64,000 bases of DNA from UBA5018 sp947463165. Lineage in GTDB: Bacteria > Cyanobacteriota > Cyanobacteriia > PCC-6307 > Cyanobiaceae. The stretch spans positions 12,532 through 76,531 of the forward strand of contig CALRTY020000016.1 in NCBI GenBank assembly GCA_943371245.1. The letters run 5' to 3'. Position 1 is the stretch's first letter. Each line of letters starts with the position of its first letter. A model generated the notes under the pieces. The model was not told where the DNA came from, ran no database searches, and worked only from the letters and a program-made list of their open reading frames with translations. Positions 25,371 to 33,181 of this stretch are shown piece after piece. The translations under genes were made by a program, and so were the position numbers.

Positions 25371-26033
25371 ATGACCCAAACACCAGATCTCCCCTCCGGC
25401 TCCACGCCCTATGAGCGGCTTGGGATTTCGGCTGATGCCAGCTTTGATGTCGTGCAGGCCGCCAAGCAGACCCTCCTCGACCAGGTTGGCGACGATGCCA
25501 TCGCCAGGGCCCGGGTGGAGGCCGCCTATGACGCAGTGCTGATGGAGCGGCTTAAAGAGCGCCAACAGGGAAAGGTGAGCACCGCGGCTCGTACGGCATC
25601 CAATCGCGAACAGACCGCCCCCCAGGCGCCCAAGCAACCAGCTTTGGCCAACCTGCCCCAGGTGTCCCTGCCAAAACTAAATCTGCAGCCCCTGCCGCGG
25701 CTGGCCCTGCCTCAACTGGCCCTAGCCCAGGGGCGTGAGCTCTGGTTTCCCCTGGCGGCCAGTGGCGCTCTGCTGCTGTTTTTACTGGCCTTGCCCAGCT
25801 CCGCTGAGTTGGTAATGGCCCTGGCCACGGGTGTCTGCCTGATCAATCTGCAGCGCCGCAGCGGCCGGTTGTTGCCAGCCCTGGGCTGGAGCCTGGCTTT
25901 GCTGAGCCTGGGACTGTTGCTGGGCGGCCTGACGGCAGCTCAACTGCCGACTTTGCCGTATTTAAATAACGAACAGCTGCAAAGCCTGCCCGCTTGGTTG
26001 CTGCTGCTGCTCGGTGGCCTGTTGATTGCCTGA
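25371..26033 (+). CDS. CPP1-like (DUF3353) membrane protein
   Basis: A 220-aa protein with an N-terminal J-like segment ('PYERLGISADASFDVVQAAKQ', 'ARVEAAYDAVLMERLKERQQGK') and three or four C-terminal membrane helices (about 125-220). This is the plan of CPP1, the plastid chaperone-like protein of protochlorophyllide oxidoreductase, and of its cyanobacterial relatives. It would sit in the membrane and help stabilise POR or another client (family knowledge). It converges on hslO with 12 bp between the genes. Confidence 0.85.
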   Translation: MTQTPDLPSGSTPYERLGISADASFDVVQAAKQTLLDQVGDDAIARARVEAAYDAVLMERLKERQQGKVSTAARTASNREQTAPQAPKQPALANLPQVSLPKLNLQPLPRLALPQLALAQGRELWFPLAASGALLLFLLALPSSAELVMALATGVCLINLQRRSGRLLPALGWSLALLSLGLLLGGLTAAQLPTLPYLNNEQLQSLPAWLLLLLGGLLIA

Positions 26034-26045
26034 ACAGTTATGGGA

Positions 26046-26960
26046 TCAGGCGTAGGTGAGTTCGGCGATTAACTCCTGTAATTCTAATGCTTCCACCTGA
26101 TAGTGCTCGTTGCAGAAATGACAGGTGAGTTCCGCATGGCCCTCCTCCTCCAGGATTGCGCTTAGTTCATCACGGCCCAACAGCTTTAAAGCGCTGATAC
26201 TGCGGCTGCGGCTGCACTGGCAGTGAAACCGCACCTTTTGAGTGGCGTCAGTCCCTGTCAGGGAGTGGGGGTCGAGATCTGGAAACACGCTTACCAGCAG
26301 TGCCTCCAGGTTGTCCATGTTCGCCGCCAGCTGTTCACTGAAGCCGCGGATTTCTTGGCAGCGTTCCTCGAGCAAGGCCACCAGGGCAGGCTCCTCAGCA
26401 GCCTTGGGGAGGATCTGCACCAATAAGCCGCCACAACAGCGCACTCCCTGGCTGTCAATTTGTTCGCCTACAAACACAGCTGAGGGGGTCTGCTCAGAGT
26501 GCAGCAGGTAAGAGGCAATGTCTTCGCCAATGCCGCCACTCACCAGCTCCACCGTGGAGCTAAAGGGTTCGCCTTCGCCGAGATCGCGAACCACATGCAG
26601 GTAGCCGGTACCGCAGGCCCTGCGGAAATCGAAGTAGGGGCTCTCGTCGGCATTGCTCACCAGGTCGAGCTCCAGGCTGGGATCGCCCACGTAGCCGCGC
26701 ACCTGACCGTCGCGACCGGCATCCACCATCAGGCCGCCCAGGGGCCCATCGGCCTGAATGCGCAGGTTGACCCGGCCATGCCGCACCTTCATCGAGCTGG
26801 CCAGCAGCAGGCCAGCTGTCATGGCCCGGCCCAGCAGGGCGGTGGTCAGAAAGGAGAGGCCATGGCGCTGGCGAGCCTGGCTCAGGGTGTCGGTGGTGGT
26901 GACTGCGACTAGGCGGATGCCACCGCCGGCGGCCGTGGCGCGCAGCAACTGGTCGCTCAT
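26046..26960 (-). CDS. hslO: Redox-regulated chaperone Hsp33
   Basis: A 304-aa holdase chaperone activated by oxidation. The zinc/redox switch is complete at the C-terminus: 'CQC' followed 31 residues later by 'CHFC'. The N-terminal core carries 'LLRATAAGGGIRLVAV', 'GLMVDAGRDGQVRGYVGDP' and 'SYLLHSEQTPSAVFVG'. ATG 26960 is the start; the upstream in-frame GTG belongs to the junction with the ABC ATPase, whose TAG lies at 26963-26965. Confidence 0.95.
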   Translation of the reverse strand: MSDQLLRATAAGGGIRLVAVTTTDTLSQARQRHGLSFLTTALLGRAMTAGLLLASSMKVRHGRVNLRIQADGPLGGLMVDAGRDGQVRGYVGDPSLELDLVSNADESPYFDFRRACGTGYLHVVRDLGEGEPFSSTVELVSGGIGEDIASYLLHSEQTPSAVFVGEQIDSQGVRCCGGLLVQILPKAAEEPALVALLEERCQEIRGFSEQLAANMDNLEALLVSVFPDLDPHSLTGTDATQKVRFHCQCSRSRSISALKLLGRDELSAILEEEGHAELTCHFCNEHYQVEALELQELIAELTYA

Positions 26961-26962
26961 CA

Positions 26963-27631
26963 CTAGGCCCTATTGGTGAGCTGCATGCTACGGAGTGCCG
27001 TTGGCTGCAGCTGTTCGAGCCGGCCCTGCTCCAGTCGCCAGCAATCACCGGCGATCGGGGCGAACAGTTCCGCTTCATGGGTAACCACCAACAGGGCCCG
27101 CTCCCGGGCCAAATCGGCCAACAACTGCAAAATCTCAGCGCGCATGGCCCAATCGAGGCCGGCGGTGGGTTCATCCAGCAGCAGCAGCTTGGGATCCCTG
27201 AGCAGCTGAACGGCCAGGGCCAGGCGCCGTTGCTGGCCGCCGCTGAGCCGTTCTGGCGCCTGTTGCAAACTCAACCCCTGCAGGCCCACCCTGGCCAATA
27301 CGGCCTCGGCATCGGCGTTGCCCAGGCGCCTTTGGCCCAGCTTCAATTCCTGGCCCACCGTGAGCCCGAGGAAGTGGCGCTCGGGAAATTGGAACACCAG
27401 GCCACACAGCCAGCGGCGTTGACGGCCGTTTAGGGGCTGGCCGTTCCAGAGGATTTGGCCCCGGTTGGCTTCTGCCAGGCCGCCGATCAGCTCCAGCAGC
27501 GTGGTTTTGCCGGAGCCGCTGCGGCCGGCCACCAGCGCCGGCCGCCCGGCCGTCAGGCGCAGATCGATGTCGCTCAGCAGCGGCTGCGCAGCTGTGGAGG
27601 GCTGGTAGTGGAGGCCAACGACTTCGAGCAT
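26963..27631 (-). CDS. ABC transporter ATP-binding protein (Ecf/cobalt type)
   Basis: A 222-aa ATPase from ATG 27631 ('MLEVVGLHYQP'). Walker A 'GRSGSGKTTLLELIGG', Q-loop 'VFQFPERHFLGLTVGQEL', signature 'LSGGQQRRLALAVQLL', Walker B 'LLLLDEPTAGLD' and H-loop 'LLVVTHEAE'. The 'FQFPERH' Q-loop is typical of energy-coupling-factor and cobalt/nickel-type ATPases. No permease lies beside it, so the substrate is unknown. The frame extends upstream to 27847 without meaning. Directly followed by hslO. Confidence 0.88.
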   Translation of the reverse strand: MLEVVGLHYQPSTAAQPLLSDIDLRLTAGRPALVAGRSGSGKTTLLELIGGLAEANRGQILWNGQPLNGRQRRWLCGLVFQFPERHFLGLTVGQELKLGQRRLGNADAEAVLARVGLQGLSLQQAPERLSGGQQRRLALAVQLLRDPKLLLLDEPTAGLDWAMRAEILQLLADLARERALLVVTHEAELFAPIAGDCWRLEQGRLEQLQPTALRSMQLTNRA

Positions 27632-27761
27632 CTGGGGCGGGTCAGGTTCCCAGCATGGCGGCCCGCCAGCGATCTGGAGCCGCCATCCCTGGCGCCTGTG
27701 GCTGCGGGCGTGTTTGATGGAAGCCGTTTCCCAGGGGCCTTGCCGGCCTCCACAGGCCGCC

Positions 27762-28208
27762 ATGGAGGTGCGATTTCGCGATGTGGATCCATTCGACTGC
27801 TGGATTTGGCTGCGCTTTGCCCACCCCCCTGGCCAGGGGGAGCGCAACTACGTGGAAGCGGTATTCGACAGCTGGTTCGTGCTGGGCAAGCTAGGCGGCT
27901 TCAATGCCGAAAACCTGCAGACCCATGAGGCTGGCGTTGAGTTGAGCTGGATGGCCTATGAGGCCGACGAGGCGGAGCGGGCCCTGCCGGCATTGATGCA
28001 TAACCTCACCTCCTTTTCCTACCAGGCGGAATGGGCACGCTGCTGGGTGGATCTGGGCACCAGCGACGCCATCGCCCTCGATGTGCTGATCAATGCCCTC
28101 AGCCAATTGGATCGCGATGTGGTGGAAATTGTCGAACTGGTGATCGGCGGCCAAAATGACGACTGGCCGCTGGATGACCAGGAAGACTCCATGTTTGCCC
28201 TCGACTGA
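27762..28208 (+). CDS. DUF3531 family protein
   Basis: A 148-aa acidic soluble protein from ATG 27762 ('MEVRFRDVDPFDCWIWLRF'). The family, conserved in cyanobacteria and plants, has the features 'YVEAVFDSWFVLGKLGGFNAENLQ', 'SFSYQAEWARCWVDLGTSDA' and an acidic C-terminus ('DDWPLDDQED'). The function is not known. The frame is open from 27714, but that part overlaps the divergent ABC promoter region. Confidence 0.8.
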   Translation: MEVRFRDVDPFDCWIWLRFAHPPGQGERNYVEAVFDSWFVLGKLGGFNAENLQTHEAGVELSWMAYEADEAERALPALMHNLTSFSYQAEWARCWVDLGTSDAIALDVLINALSQLDRDVVEIVELVIGGQNDDWPLDDQEDSMFALD

Positions 28209-28455
28209 TTTCCCTGATAAAAGTCTGCCCTAACAGCCCGAGCCATGCCTGGCCTGGCCCGGATTCCGCAACAGCTCTCAGTCGGCTGGGGAGTGGAAAT
28301 GGCGTTTGTTCAATGCCTCACTTGGCGAATACTCGCCTGTTTTTTGTTTTTTAGAGGTCTTTTTGAATGTCCATGCTCCCGATAGTCTGAATATTAGAGG
28401 AAAGCCGTGATAGGATCTATGGCTATCAATTTTTCTCGAAGATTGACATAGTTGT

Positions 28456-29331
28456 ATGGGTCGAGAGTTGCGCCGTCTACTGATCGACCCCCAGCGGCTG
28501 GAACTGGCCGAGGGCGAATTGCGGCTGGAGGCTGCGGAGCTCCACTACCTGCTGCGGGTGCTGCGACTGCGGCCTGGAGACAGGTTCGCCCTGGTGGATG
28601 GGGCCGGCCGGCTGTGGACGGCTGGGCTGGCCTTGGCGGAGCAGCTGGCGGAGCCCCTGGTGGAGCGCCGTGGCCGGGCCCCGTCCGAGCAGCCCCTGGT
28701 GGCCAGGTTGGAGCAGCCCCTGGCCAGGCCGCTGCAATGGCAACCGCAACCCCAGCCAAGTCTGGCCCTAGCGGTGGCCATGCCGCGCCGTGATGGAGAT
28801 GTGCTGTTGCGGATGGCCTGTGAGCTGGGTATCGATTCGTTTATGCCCCTAGTGGCCGCCCGCAGTGTCGCCGGCGAGGGCCTGGCCAGGGAGCGGGCCG
28901 CGGCGATTTTGAGGGAGGCCTGCGAGCAGTCAGAGCGGCTGTGGCAGCCCCGCTTCGAACTACCCCAGCAGGCATCCCAATTGCTGGCCACCCCTGCGGC
29001 TGGCATCGGCCTGCTGGCTACCACCCGCCAGGCGGACTTGCCGTCGCTGGATCAGGCCCTCAATCACTGGCAAGCCCCCAGCTCAAGCGACTCCGCCCGT
29101 TCAGGCGGCCCATTCAGCTCAGGCGATTCACTCAGCTCAGGCGGCTCAGTGCTGCTGGCGATCGGGCCGGAGGGGGGCTGGACCAGCGAAGAGGAGAAGT
29201 TGGCGGTGGCGGCTGGCTGGCAGGCGGTGAGCTTGGGGGCCTCGATCCTGCGGGTGAGTACGGCGGCGGTGGCAGCCGCGGCTCTGCTCAGCCGCTGGCG
29301 ATTTACTTGCCAACCATGCTCGCAGCCATAG
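28456..29331 (+). CDS. rsmE: 16S rRNA (uracil-1498-N3)-methyltransferase
   Basis: A 291-aa SPOUT methyltransferase acting on 16S rRNA U1498 in the 30S subunit. N-terminal PUA-like part ('LRRLLIDPQRL', 'HYLLRVLRLRPGDRFALVDG'), then the knotted domain with 'ACELGIDSFMPLVAARS', 'EACEQSERLWQP' and the SAM loop 'LLAIGPEGGWTSEEE' and 'SLGASILRVSTAAVAA'. An in-frame repeat-derived insert lies just before the SAM loop ('SGGPFSSGDSLSSGGS', from 15- to 18-bp repeats near 29080-29150). It overlaps the next, convergent gene by 29 bp. Confidence 0.93.
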   Translation: MGRELRRLLIDPQRLELAEGELRLEAAELHYLLRVLRLRPGDRFALVDGAGRLWTAGLALAEQLAEPLVERRGRAPSEQPLVARLEQPLARPLQWQPQPQPSLALAVAMPRRDGDVLLRMACELGIDSFMPLVAARSVAGEGLARERAAAILREACEQSERLWQPRFELPQQASQLLATPAAGIGLLATTRQADLPSLDQALNHWQAPSSSDSARSGGPFSSGDSLSSGGSVLLAIGPEGGWTSEEEKLAVAAGWQAVSLGASILRVSTAAVAAAALLSRWRFTCQPCSQP

Positions 29332-29725
29332 CCTTGAAGCCAGCCAGGTTGGCTCCGGCCCGCCGACGACGGGTGGGCACGGCGTTGGCGGGATTGAGGC
29401 AATCCGGCGCGAAGGTGGCCTCCACAGTCGCCGGCCGGGCCTCCTGGGCGGCGCGCAGCTCGGCGGCGATGGCCTCGGCGGTGGTGAGTAAGGGGCCGCT
29501 GGCCACCGCTGTTGCTTCAGGAGCAGCCGCAGCAACAGGCGCTGCAGTAGCAACAGTCGCTGCAGTAGCAACAGGCGTGGCTGGCTGGCTGGCCTTGGCC
29601 TCAGGCTTGCCCTTGGCCGCTGGCTTTTGGGCCGCGGGCTTGCTCGCGGCCACAGCCACTTTTACCGGCTTGCTGCCTTCGCTGCCCAGATCCAGGAAGA
29701 AGGTTTCCTTGCGTTTGAACACCAT
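29303..29725 (-). CDS. Ala/Pro-rich hypothetical protein
   Basis: A 140-aa protein with three parts: a start 'MVFKRKETFFLDLGSEGSKP', a low-complexity Ala/Thr/Val linker (about 28-75) of 'VATAA' repeats, and an end 'FAPDCLNPANAVPTRRRRAGANLAGFK'. The ends look conserved and the middle variable. The Arg-rich C-terminus may bind nucleic acid (inference). I do not know a family. It converges with rsmE. Confidence 0.6.
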   Translation of the reverse strand: MVFKRKETFFLDLGSEGSKPVKVAVAASKPAAQKPAAKGKPEAKASQPATPVATAATVATAAPVAAAAPEATAVASGPLLTTAEAIAAELRAAQEARPATVEATFAPDCLNPANAVPTRRRRAGANLAGFKAMAASMVGK

Positions 29726-29918
29726 GGCGGCCGGGAGCCCGTAGGCGATGACGTAGCCGGATTATCCGCTGCTCCCATCCCAGCTGACCCCTTGCCCGCA
29801 ATGCGGTGCAACACAGCTCAGTTTGTGGGCCCATCCCTGAGCGGATCGGGGGCCAGGCATGGCACAGAGTGGTTTCCCCTAAGAGGCGCTCCAGCTTCTG
29901 GACTGCCGCCGGTTTGCG

Positions 29919-30677
29919 ATGAATCTCCTCGCCATGGTCCAGGCCCAGCTGCCTGCCCAGAGTGCTGGCCACTGGCTGTGGGCCCTGGCGCTGAATGGCT
30001 TATTGATTGGTTTGGCCCAGCGGGCCCCCCTGCTGACCCCAGCCGGCTGGGTTCATGCCGCCGCCCTCGGCACGCTGCTGTGGGGCTGCCTCGGTTGGCG
30101 CGGTTGGCTGGCGGTGGTGCTCTACCTGCTACTTGGTTCGCTGGTGACCCGTCTCGGCCTGCGCCAGAAGCAGGCCCTGGGCCTGGCAGAAGCGCGGGGC
30201 GGTCGCCGCGGACCGGAGAACGTCTGGGGCTCGGCGGCCACCGGCGCCGCCCTGGCGCTGCTGGTGCCGCTGTTGCCCGCAGCCGCAGCCCCCAGGCTGT
30301 TGGTGGGCTTTGCCGCCAGCTTCAGCGCCAAGCTGGCCGATACCTGCGGCAGCGAGATTGGCAAGCGCTGGGGACGTCACACCGTCTTAATTACCAGCCT
30401 CCGGCCCGTGGCCCCAGGCAGCGAGGGGGCGATCAGCCTGGAGGGCACCGCCGCCAGTTTGGCCGGGGGCTTGGCCATGGCCTCTTTGATGTGGATGCTG
30501 GGTTTGATTGAGGGGGGGAGCAGCTGGCTGTTGGTCAGTTTGGTGGCCCTTGTTGCCACCTTGATCGAGAGTTATATCGGCGCTCTGGCTCAGCAGCGCT
30601 GGGCTTGGCTGAGCAACGAACTAGTAAATGCCCTTCAAACTTCCATCGCCGCTTTATTGGCCATCTGCTTGAGTTGA
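29919..30677 (+). CDS. DUF92/TIGR00297 membrane protein, phytyl-phosphate kinase (VTE6)-like
   Basis: A 252-aa polytopic membrane protein with seven or so hydrophobic segments. Signatures: 'GRRGPENVWGSAATGAALALL', 'FAASFSAKLADTCGSEIGKRWG' and 'GSEGAISLEGTAASLAGGLA' (each shown in parts). Cyanobacterial and plant relatives (VTE6) phosphorylate phytyl phosphate, recycling phytol from chlorophyll into tocopherol and phylloquinone. That role is inferred from the family. It converges with the sigma-factor gene with a 43-bp overlap. Confidence 0.88.
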   Translation: MNLLAMVQAQLPAQSAGHWLWALALNGLLIGLAQRAPLLTPAGWVHAAALGTLLWGCLGWRGWLAVVLYLLLGSLVTRLGLRQKQALGLAEARGGRRGPENVWGSAATGAALALLVPLLPAAAAPRLLVGFAASFSAKLADTCGSEIGKRWGRHTVLITSLRPVAPGSEGAISLEGTAASLAGGLAMASLMWMLGLIEGGSSWLLVSLVALVATLIESYIGALAQQRWAWLSNELVNALQTSIAALLAICLS

Positions 30678-31561
30678 GCCACCAGTAAATTGCAGCGCTG
30701 GCGAGCGGCCTGGGGGCTGAGGCCCAGGAGGCGGGCCACAGGCTTGAGCCCTCTGCCATGGATTTCCAGCTCCACCACCAGCAGGCGATCGGTGACGGGC
30801 AGCTCCCTCAACTTTTGCCATAGCCAGGCCAGCTGGGGATCGGCCTGGGGCTGGGCGGCGCTGCACAGGTTGCTGGCAGCAGCTATGGCATCACCACTGG
30901 AATTACCACTGGCATTACAAGTGGCACCAGAACTGGTGCAAGAACTGGCAGCAGGGGGATCGCTGGCCAGTTGGTCTAGCAGGGTGCCCTGGTCTGGAGC
31001 CCCATCGGATCCCTGCCCCAGGCCAAGGGGCTGATCCAGGCTGGCCACCTGTAGCGCCCGCCAGACCGCTTGGGCCTCGGCCAGTCGTTCTGGCGGACAG
31101 CCCAGTTCATTGGCCAGCTCCGCTTCCGCCAAGGGCCGCCAGCCGCGGCCGCGCCTTTGCTCCTGCAGCCGACGAGCTTTTTGCTGCAATTCCCGCAGTC
31201 GTCTGGGGGTGTGGATCGGCTGCCAGTGATCGCGCAGATGTTGACGGATGGCGCCTGCGATGAACGGCACGGCATAACTGGCCAAGCGGTTGGAGCCGGC
31301 CAGGGAGAAGCGCTCCACCGCCCGGATCAGGCCCAAGGTGCCAGCCGAGACCAGATCATCGCCGTCGGCGCCGCCGCGGCTGCCGCTGCTGCGCAGGTAG
31401 CGAGTGGCGATGCGCTGCACAAGTGCCATGTTGTTGACCACCAAGGCCTGGCGCCAGTGCAGCTGGGCCAGGGCTTCACGGCAATCCGCCAGGGAGCGCA
31501 ATAGTTGGGAATTGCCCTCCCTGCGGCAGCTGTCGCGGGTTGGTGAGGGGGTGGGAACCAT
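30635..31561 (-). CDS. Sigma-70 family RNA polymerase sigma factor (alternative)
   Basis: A 308-aa sigma factor from ATG 31561 (open from 31630). Region 2 is clear ('LVVNNMALVQRIATRYLR', 'DLVSAGTLGLIRAVERF', 'RLASYAVPFIAGAIRQHLRD'), then region 3 ('RRLRELQQKARRLQEQ', 'ELANELGCPPERLAEA') and region 4 ('ELPVTDRLLVVELEIHG', 'GLSPQAARQRCNLLVAQL'). The linker between regions 3 and 4 contains a Ser/Gly/Asn/Cys repeat insert ('SSGATCNASGNSSGDA') encoded by 12-bp repeats (about 30890-30960). It resembles group 3 alternative factors; target promoters are unknown. Confidence 0.88.
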   Translation of the reverse strand: MVPTPSPTRDSCRREGNSQLLRSLADCREALAQLHWRQALVVNNMALVQRIATRYLRSSGSRGGADGDDLVSAGTLGLIRAVERFSLAGSNRLASYAVPFIAGAIRQHLRDHWQPIHTPRRLRELQQKARRLQEQRRGRGWRPLAEAELANELGCPPERLAEAQAVWRALQVASLDQPLGLGQGSDGAPDQGTLLDQLASDPPAASSCTSSGATCNASGNSSGDAIAAASNLCSAAQPQADPQLAWLWQKLRELPVTDRLLVVELEIHGRGLKPVARLLGLSPQAARQRCNLLVAQLKQMANKAAMEV

Positions 31562-31612
31562 CACCGCCCACCCAAATTGGGCAGGGGATGGCCACAGCGC
31601 AACTTGATCACA

Positions 31613-31886
31613 GCGAGGTGTCGAGCTCAAGCGCCACCCAGCTGGGGCAGCCGGGGGTCAGAGTTGGGGGAAAAGGCACAGCAGCGGAATTGGCTGGGCC
31701 AGCGGAATTAGCTAGGCCAGCGGGCAAGCAGTCAGCCAGCGGGCCAGCCAGCGGCGTCGAGGCGGCAGCTGGGAGATCAGCGGGCAAATCTGTGGTGTCG
31801 AGGGGGTAATTAGGAGGCGTTGAGGTGGAAATCTCAAGCTCTAGCCAGGTGGGGCACCCGGGTATCAAAGTTGGGGGAAATTGCAC
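31613..31886. repeat. Pair of approximately 67-bp direct repeats, 206 bp apart
   Basis: 31613-31679 and 31819-31886 share about three quarters of their bases, including 'gttgggggaaa' and 'ctcaagc..cc..'. On the minus strand both encode 'FPPTLxPGCPxW..LE' in the same frame of a 154-codon open frame, which may be chance or a relic of a coding repeat. Confidence 0.6.
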
Positions 31887-32316
31887 GGCAACGAGGAATT
31901 TGGTAGGTAAGCGGGGAATGGGTAGGCCAGCGAGCAAGTGGTATGCCCACCGGCTAGTCAGATGCCCGCCGGCTAGTGAGTGGCGTCGGAGCAGGCGGTA
32001 GTGGCCCTGGCTGCAGCTGAAATGGCTGCGCCACCGCTCCGTGATAGCTGCGTTTTTTGAGACCATTCGCACCTATGTCAGATCTGCATACCGCTCAGCA
32101 CCCTCCGCGCAAACTCTTTGCGCCCCTTGTCTGCCGCCTCCTCCGCAAACCCATTGCGCCCCTTATTTGCCGCCCCTCAGCATCCGCCGCCCCTCGGCAA
32201 TGCCTGTTGCAGCCACCGTACAGGCGATAGCCAGAAATGCTTTATTGCGATAAATTCTTTATTGCGATAAATTCTTTATTGCGATGTTGAATTACCCAGG
32301 ATCGCGAAGCTGAATC

Positions 32317-32445
32317 AGGGCGCCTAGAAAAATACCAAGTTCCATCGATGCCGCGCCGCGAGAAGCATTGCATCGACTGGCCTGCCCCTCGCTTGGCCCG
32401 CCCCTCGCTCTGGTGAGCGGAATGGGCAATTTTTCGAGGCGCCCT
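32317..32445. mobile_element. MITE-like element, copy C (most complete)
   Basis: A 129-bp element bounded by 'agggcgcctagaaaaat' and the inverse of 'atttttcgaggcgccct' (one mismatch over 17 bp). It shares the interior 'gccgcgagaagcattgca' with copy B and the subterminal 'gcggaatggg' with copies A and B. No open frame for a transposase is present. It lies just downstream of the SGNH hydrolase gene. Confidence 0.65.
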
Positions 32446-32482
32446 ACTTCCTCGGACGTAGCTCGGATTTTCCAGAGCCTTC

Positions 32483-33181
32483 CTAGCGGGCCATGGGTGT
32501 ACAGACTGATATTTGTTCCAGGCCAGCCCAGGCCAGCAGTGCCGGCCAGCTGCGCACCAGCTCGTAAACCCGCTGGTGCCCCTCGCCATTTAGATGCAGG
32601 CCGTCCGTGCAGAGCAGCTCCGGCCAGTGGCTATCGGCCGTGAGGCTGTGCAAAAGCGGCAAAAACGGCACAGAGGCCTCCAGGCAGGCCTCGGCTAACA
32701 GGGCTTCGTAGGCCTGGACATCGGCCAGCTGATACCAGAGCAGCTCGGCGAATGGCATCTGCTCCTCCAGTACCGGAGTGAGGCCCAACACCATCACCGG
32801 CGCCAACTTGGCCGCCTGGCGCAGTAGTTGCTGCAGCCCGAACAGGAAGGCCTCCGACGCCAGCTGTTGCCGGCCACTGACGCGTCCGACGCGGGCGAGA
32901 TCGTTGAGGCCCACGCCCAGCAGGATGCCTTGGGGTAGCTGGCGCCGCAGTTCGCCGCGACAGCCCACCTCCGCCGCCAGCCGAGCGGCCACCCGCTCCA
33001 GGCCATCACCCCGCACGCCGAGGTTGTAGAGCACCGGCCCCGCCGGCACCTCCATCCAGTGGCGCCGCAGCCGCTCACACCAGCCCCCCTGGTCGGGATC
33101 CCCCCAGCCGTAGACGCCGCTGTCCCCCAGCACCACCAGCTTTTTCGGGATTCGGATCAGCTCAGGCTGTCCGCACGGCAT
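32483..33181 (-). CDS. SGNH/GDSL hydrolase
   Basis: A 232-aa soluble esterase/lipase-fold enzyme. Block I 'LVVLGDSGVYGWGDP' with the catalytic Ser, block II 'YNLGVRGDG', block III 'GILLGVGLNDLARVG' with Asn, and block V 'CTDGLHLNGEGH' with Asp and His. The start ATG 33181 lies 20 bp inside the end of the transporter permease gene, so it is cotranscribed with the phnD-phnC-phnE-like genes. No signal peptide is visible. It might act on an imported phosphoester or acyl compound (inference). Confidence 0.88.
   Translation of the reverse strand: MPCGQPELIRIPKKLVVLGDSGVYGWGDPDQGGWCERLRRHWMEVPAGPVLYNLGVRGDGLERVAARLAAEVGCRGELRRQLPQGILLGVGLNDLARVGRVSGRQQLASEAFLFGLQQLLRQAAKLAPVMVLGLTPVLEEQMPFAELLWYQLADVQAYEALLAEACLEASVPFLPLLHSLTADSHWPELLCTDGLHLNGEGHQRVYELVRSWPALLAWAGLEQISVCTPMAR

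Larger units (their letters stand above)
31562..32482. other. Repeat-rich spacer without a convincing gene
   Basis: About 920 bp contains a pair of long direct repeats (31613-31679 and 31819-31886), 'ggccagcgg'-type short repeats, GC-rich imperfect repeats of 'ccgc..cccttgcgcc' style (32090-32200), a 17-bp duplication 'ttgcgataaattcttta' (32246-32284), and MITE-like copy C (32317-32445). A 154-codon minus-strand frame (31608-32072) exists but looks like translated repeats. Confidence 0.6.
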
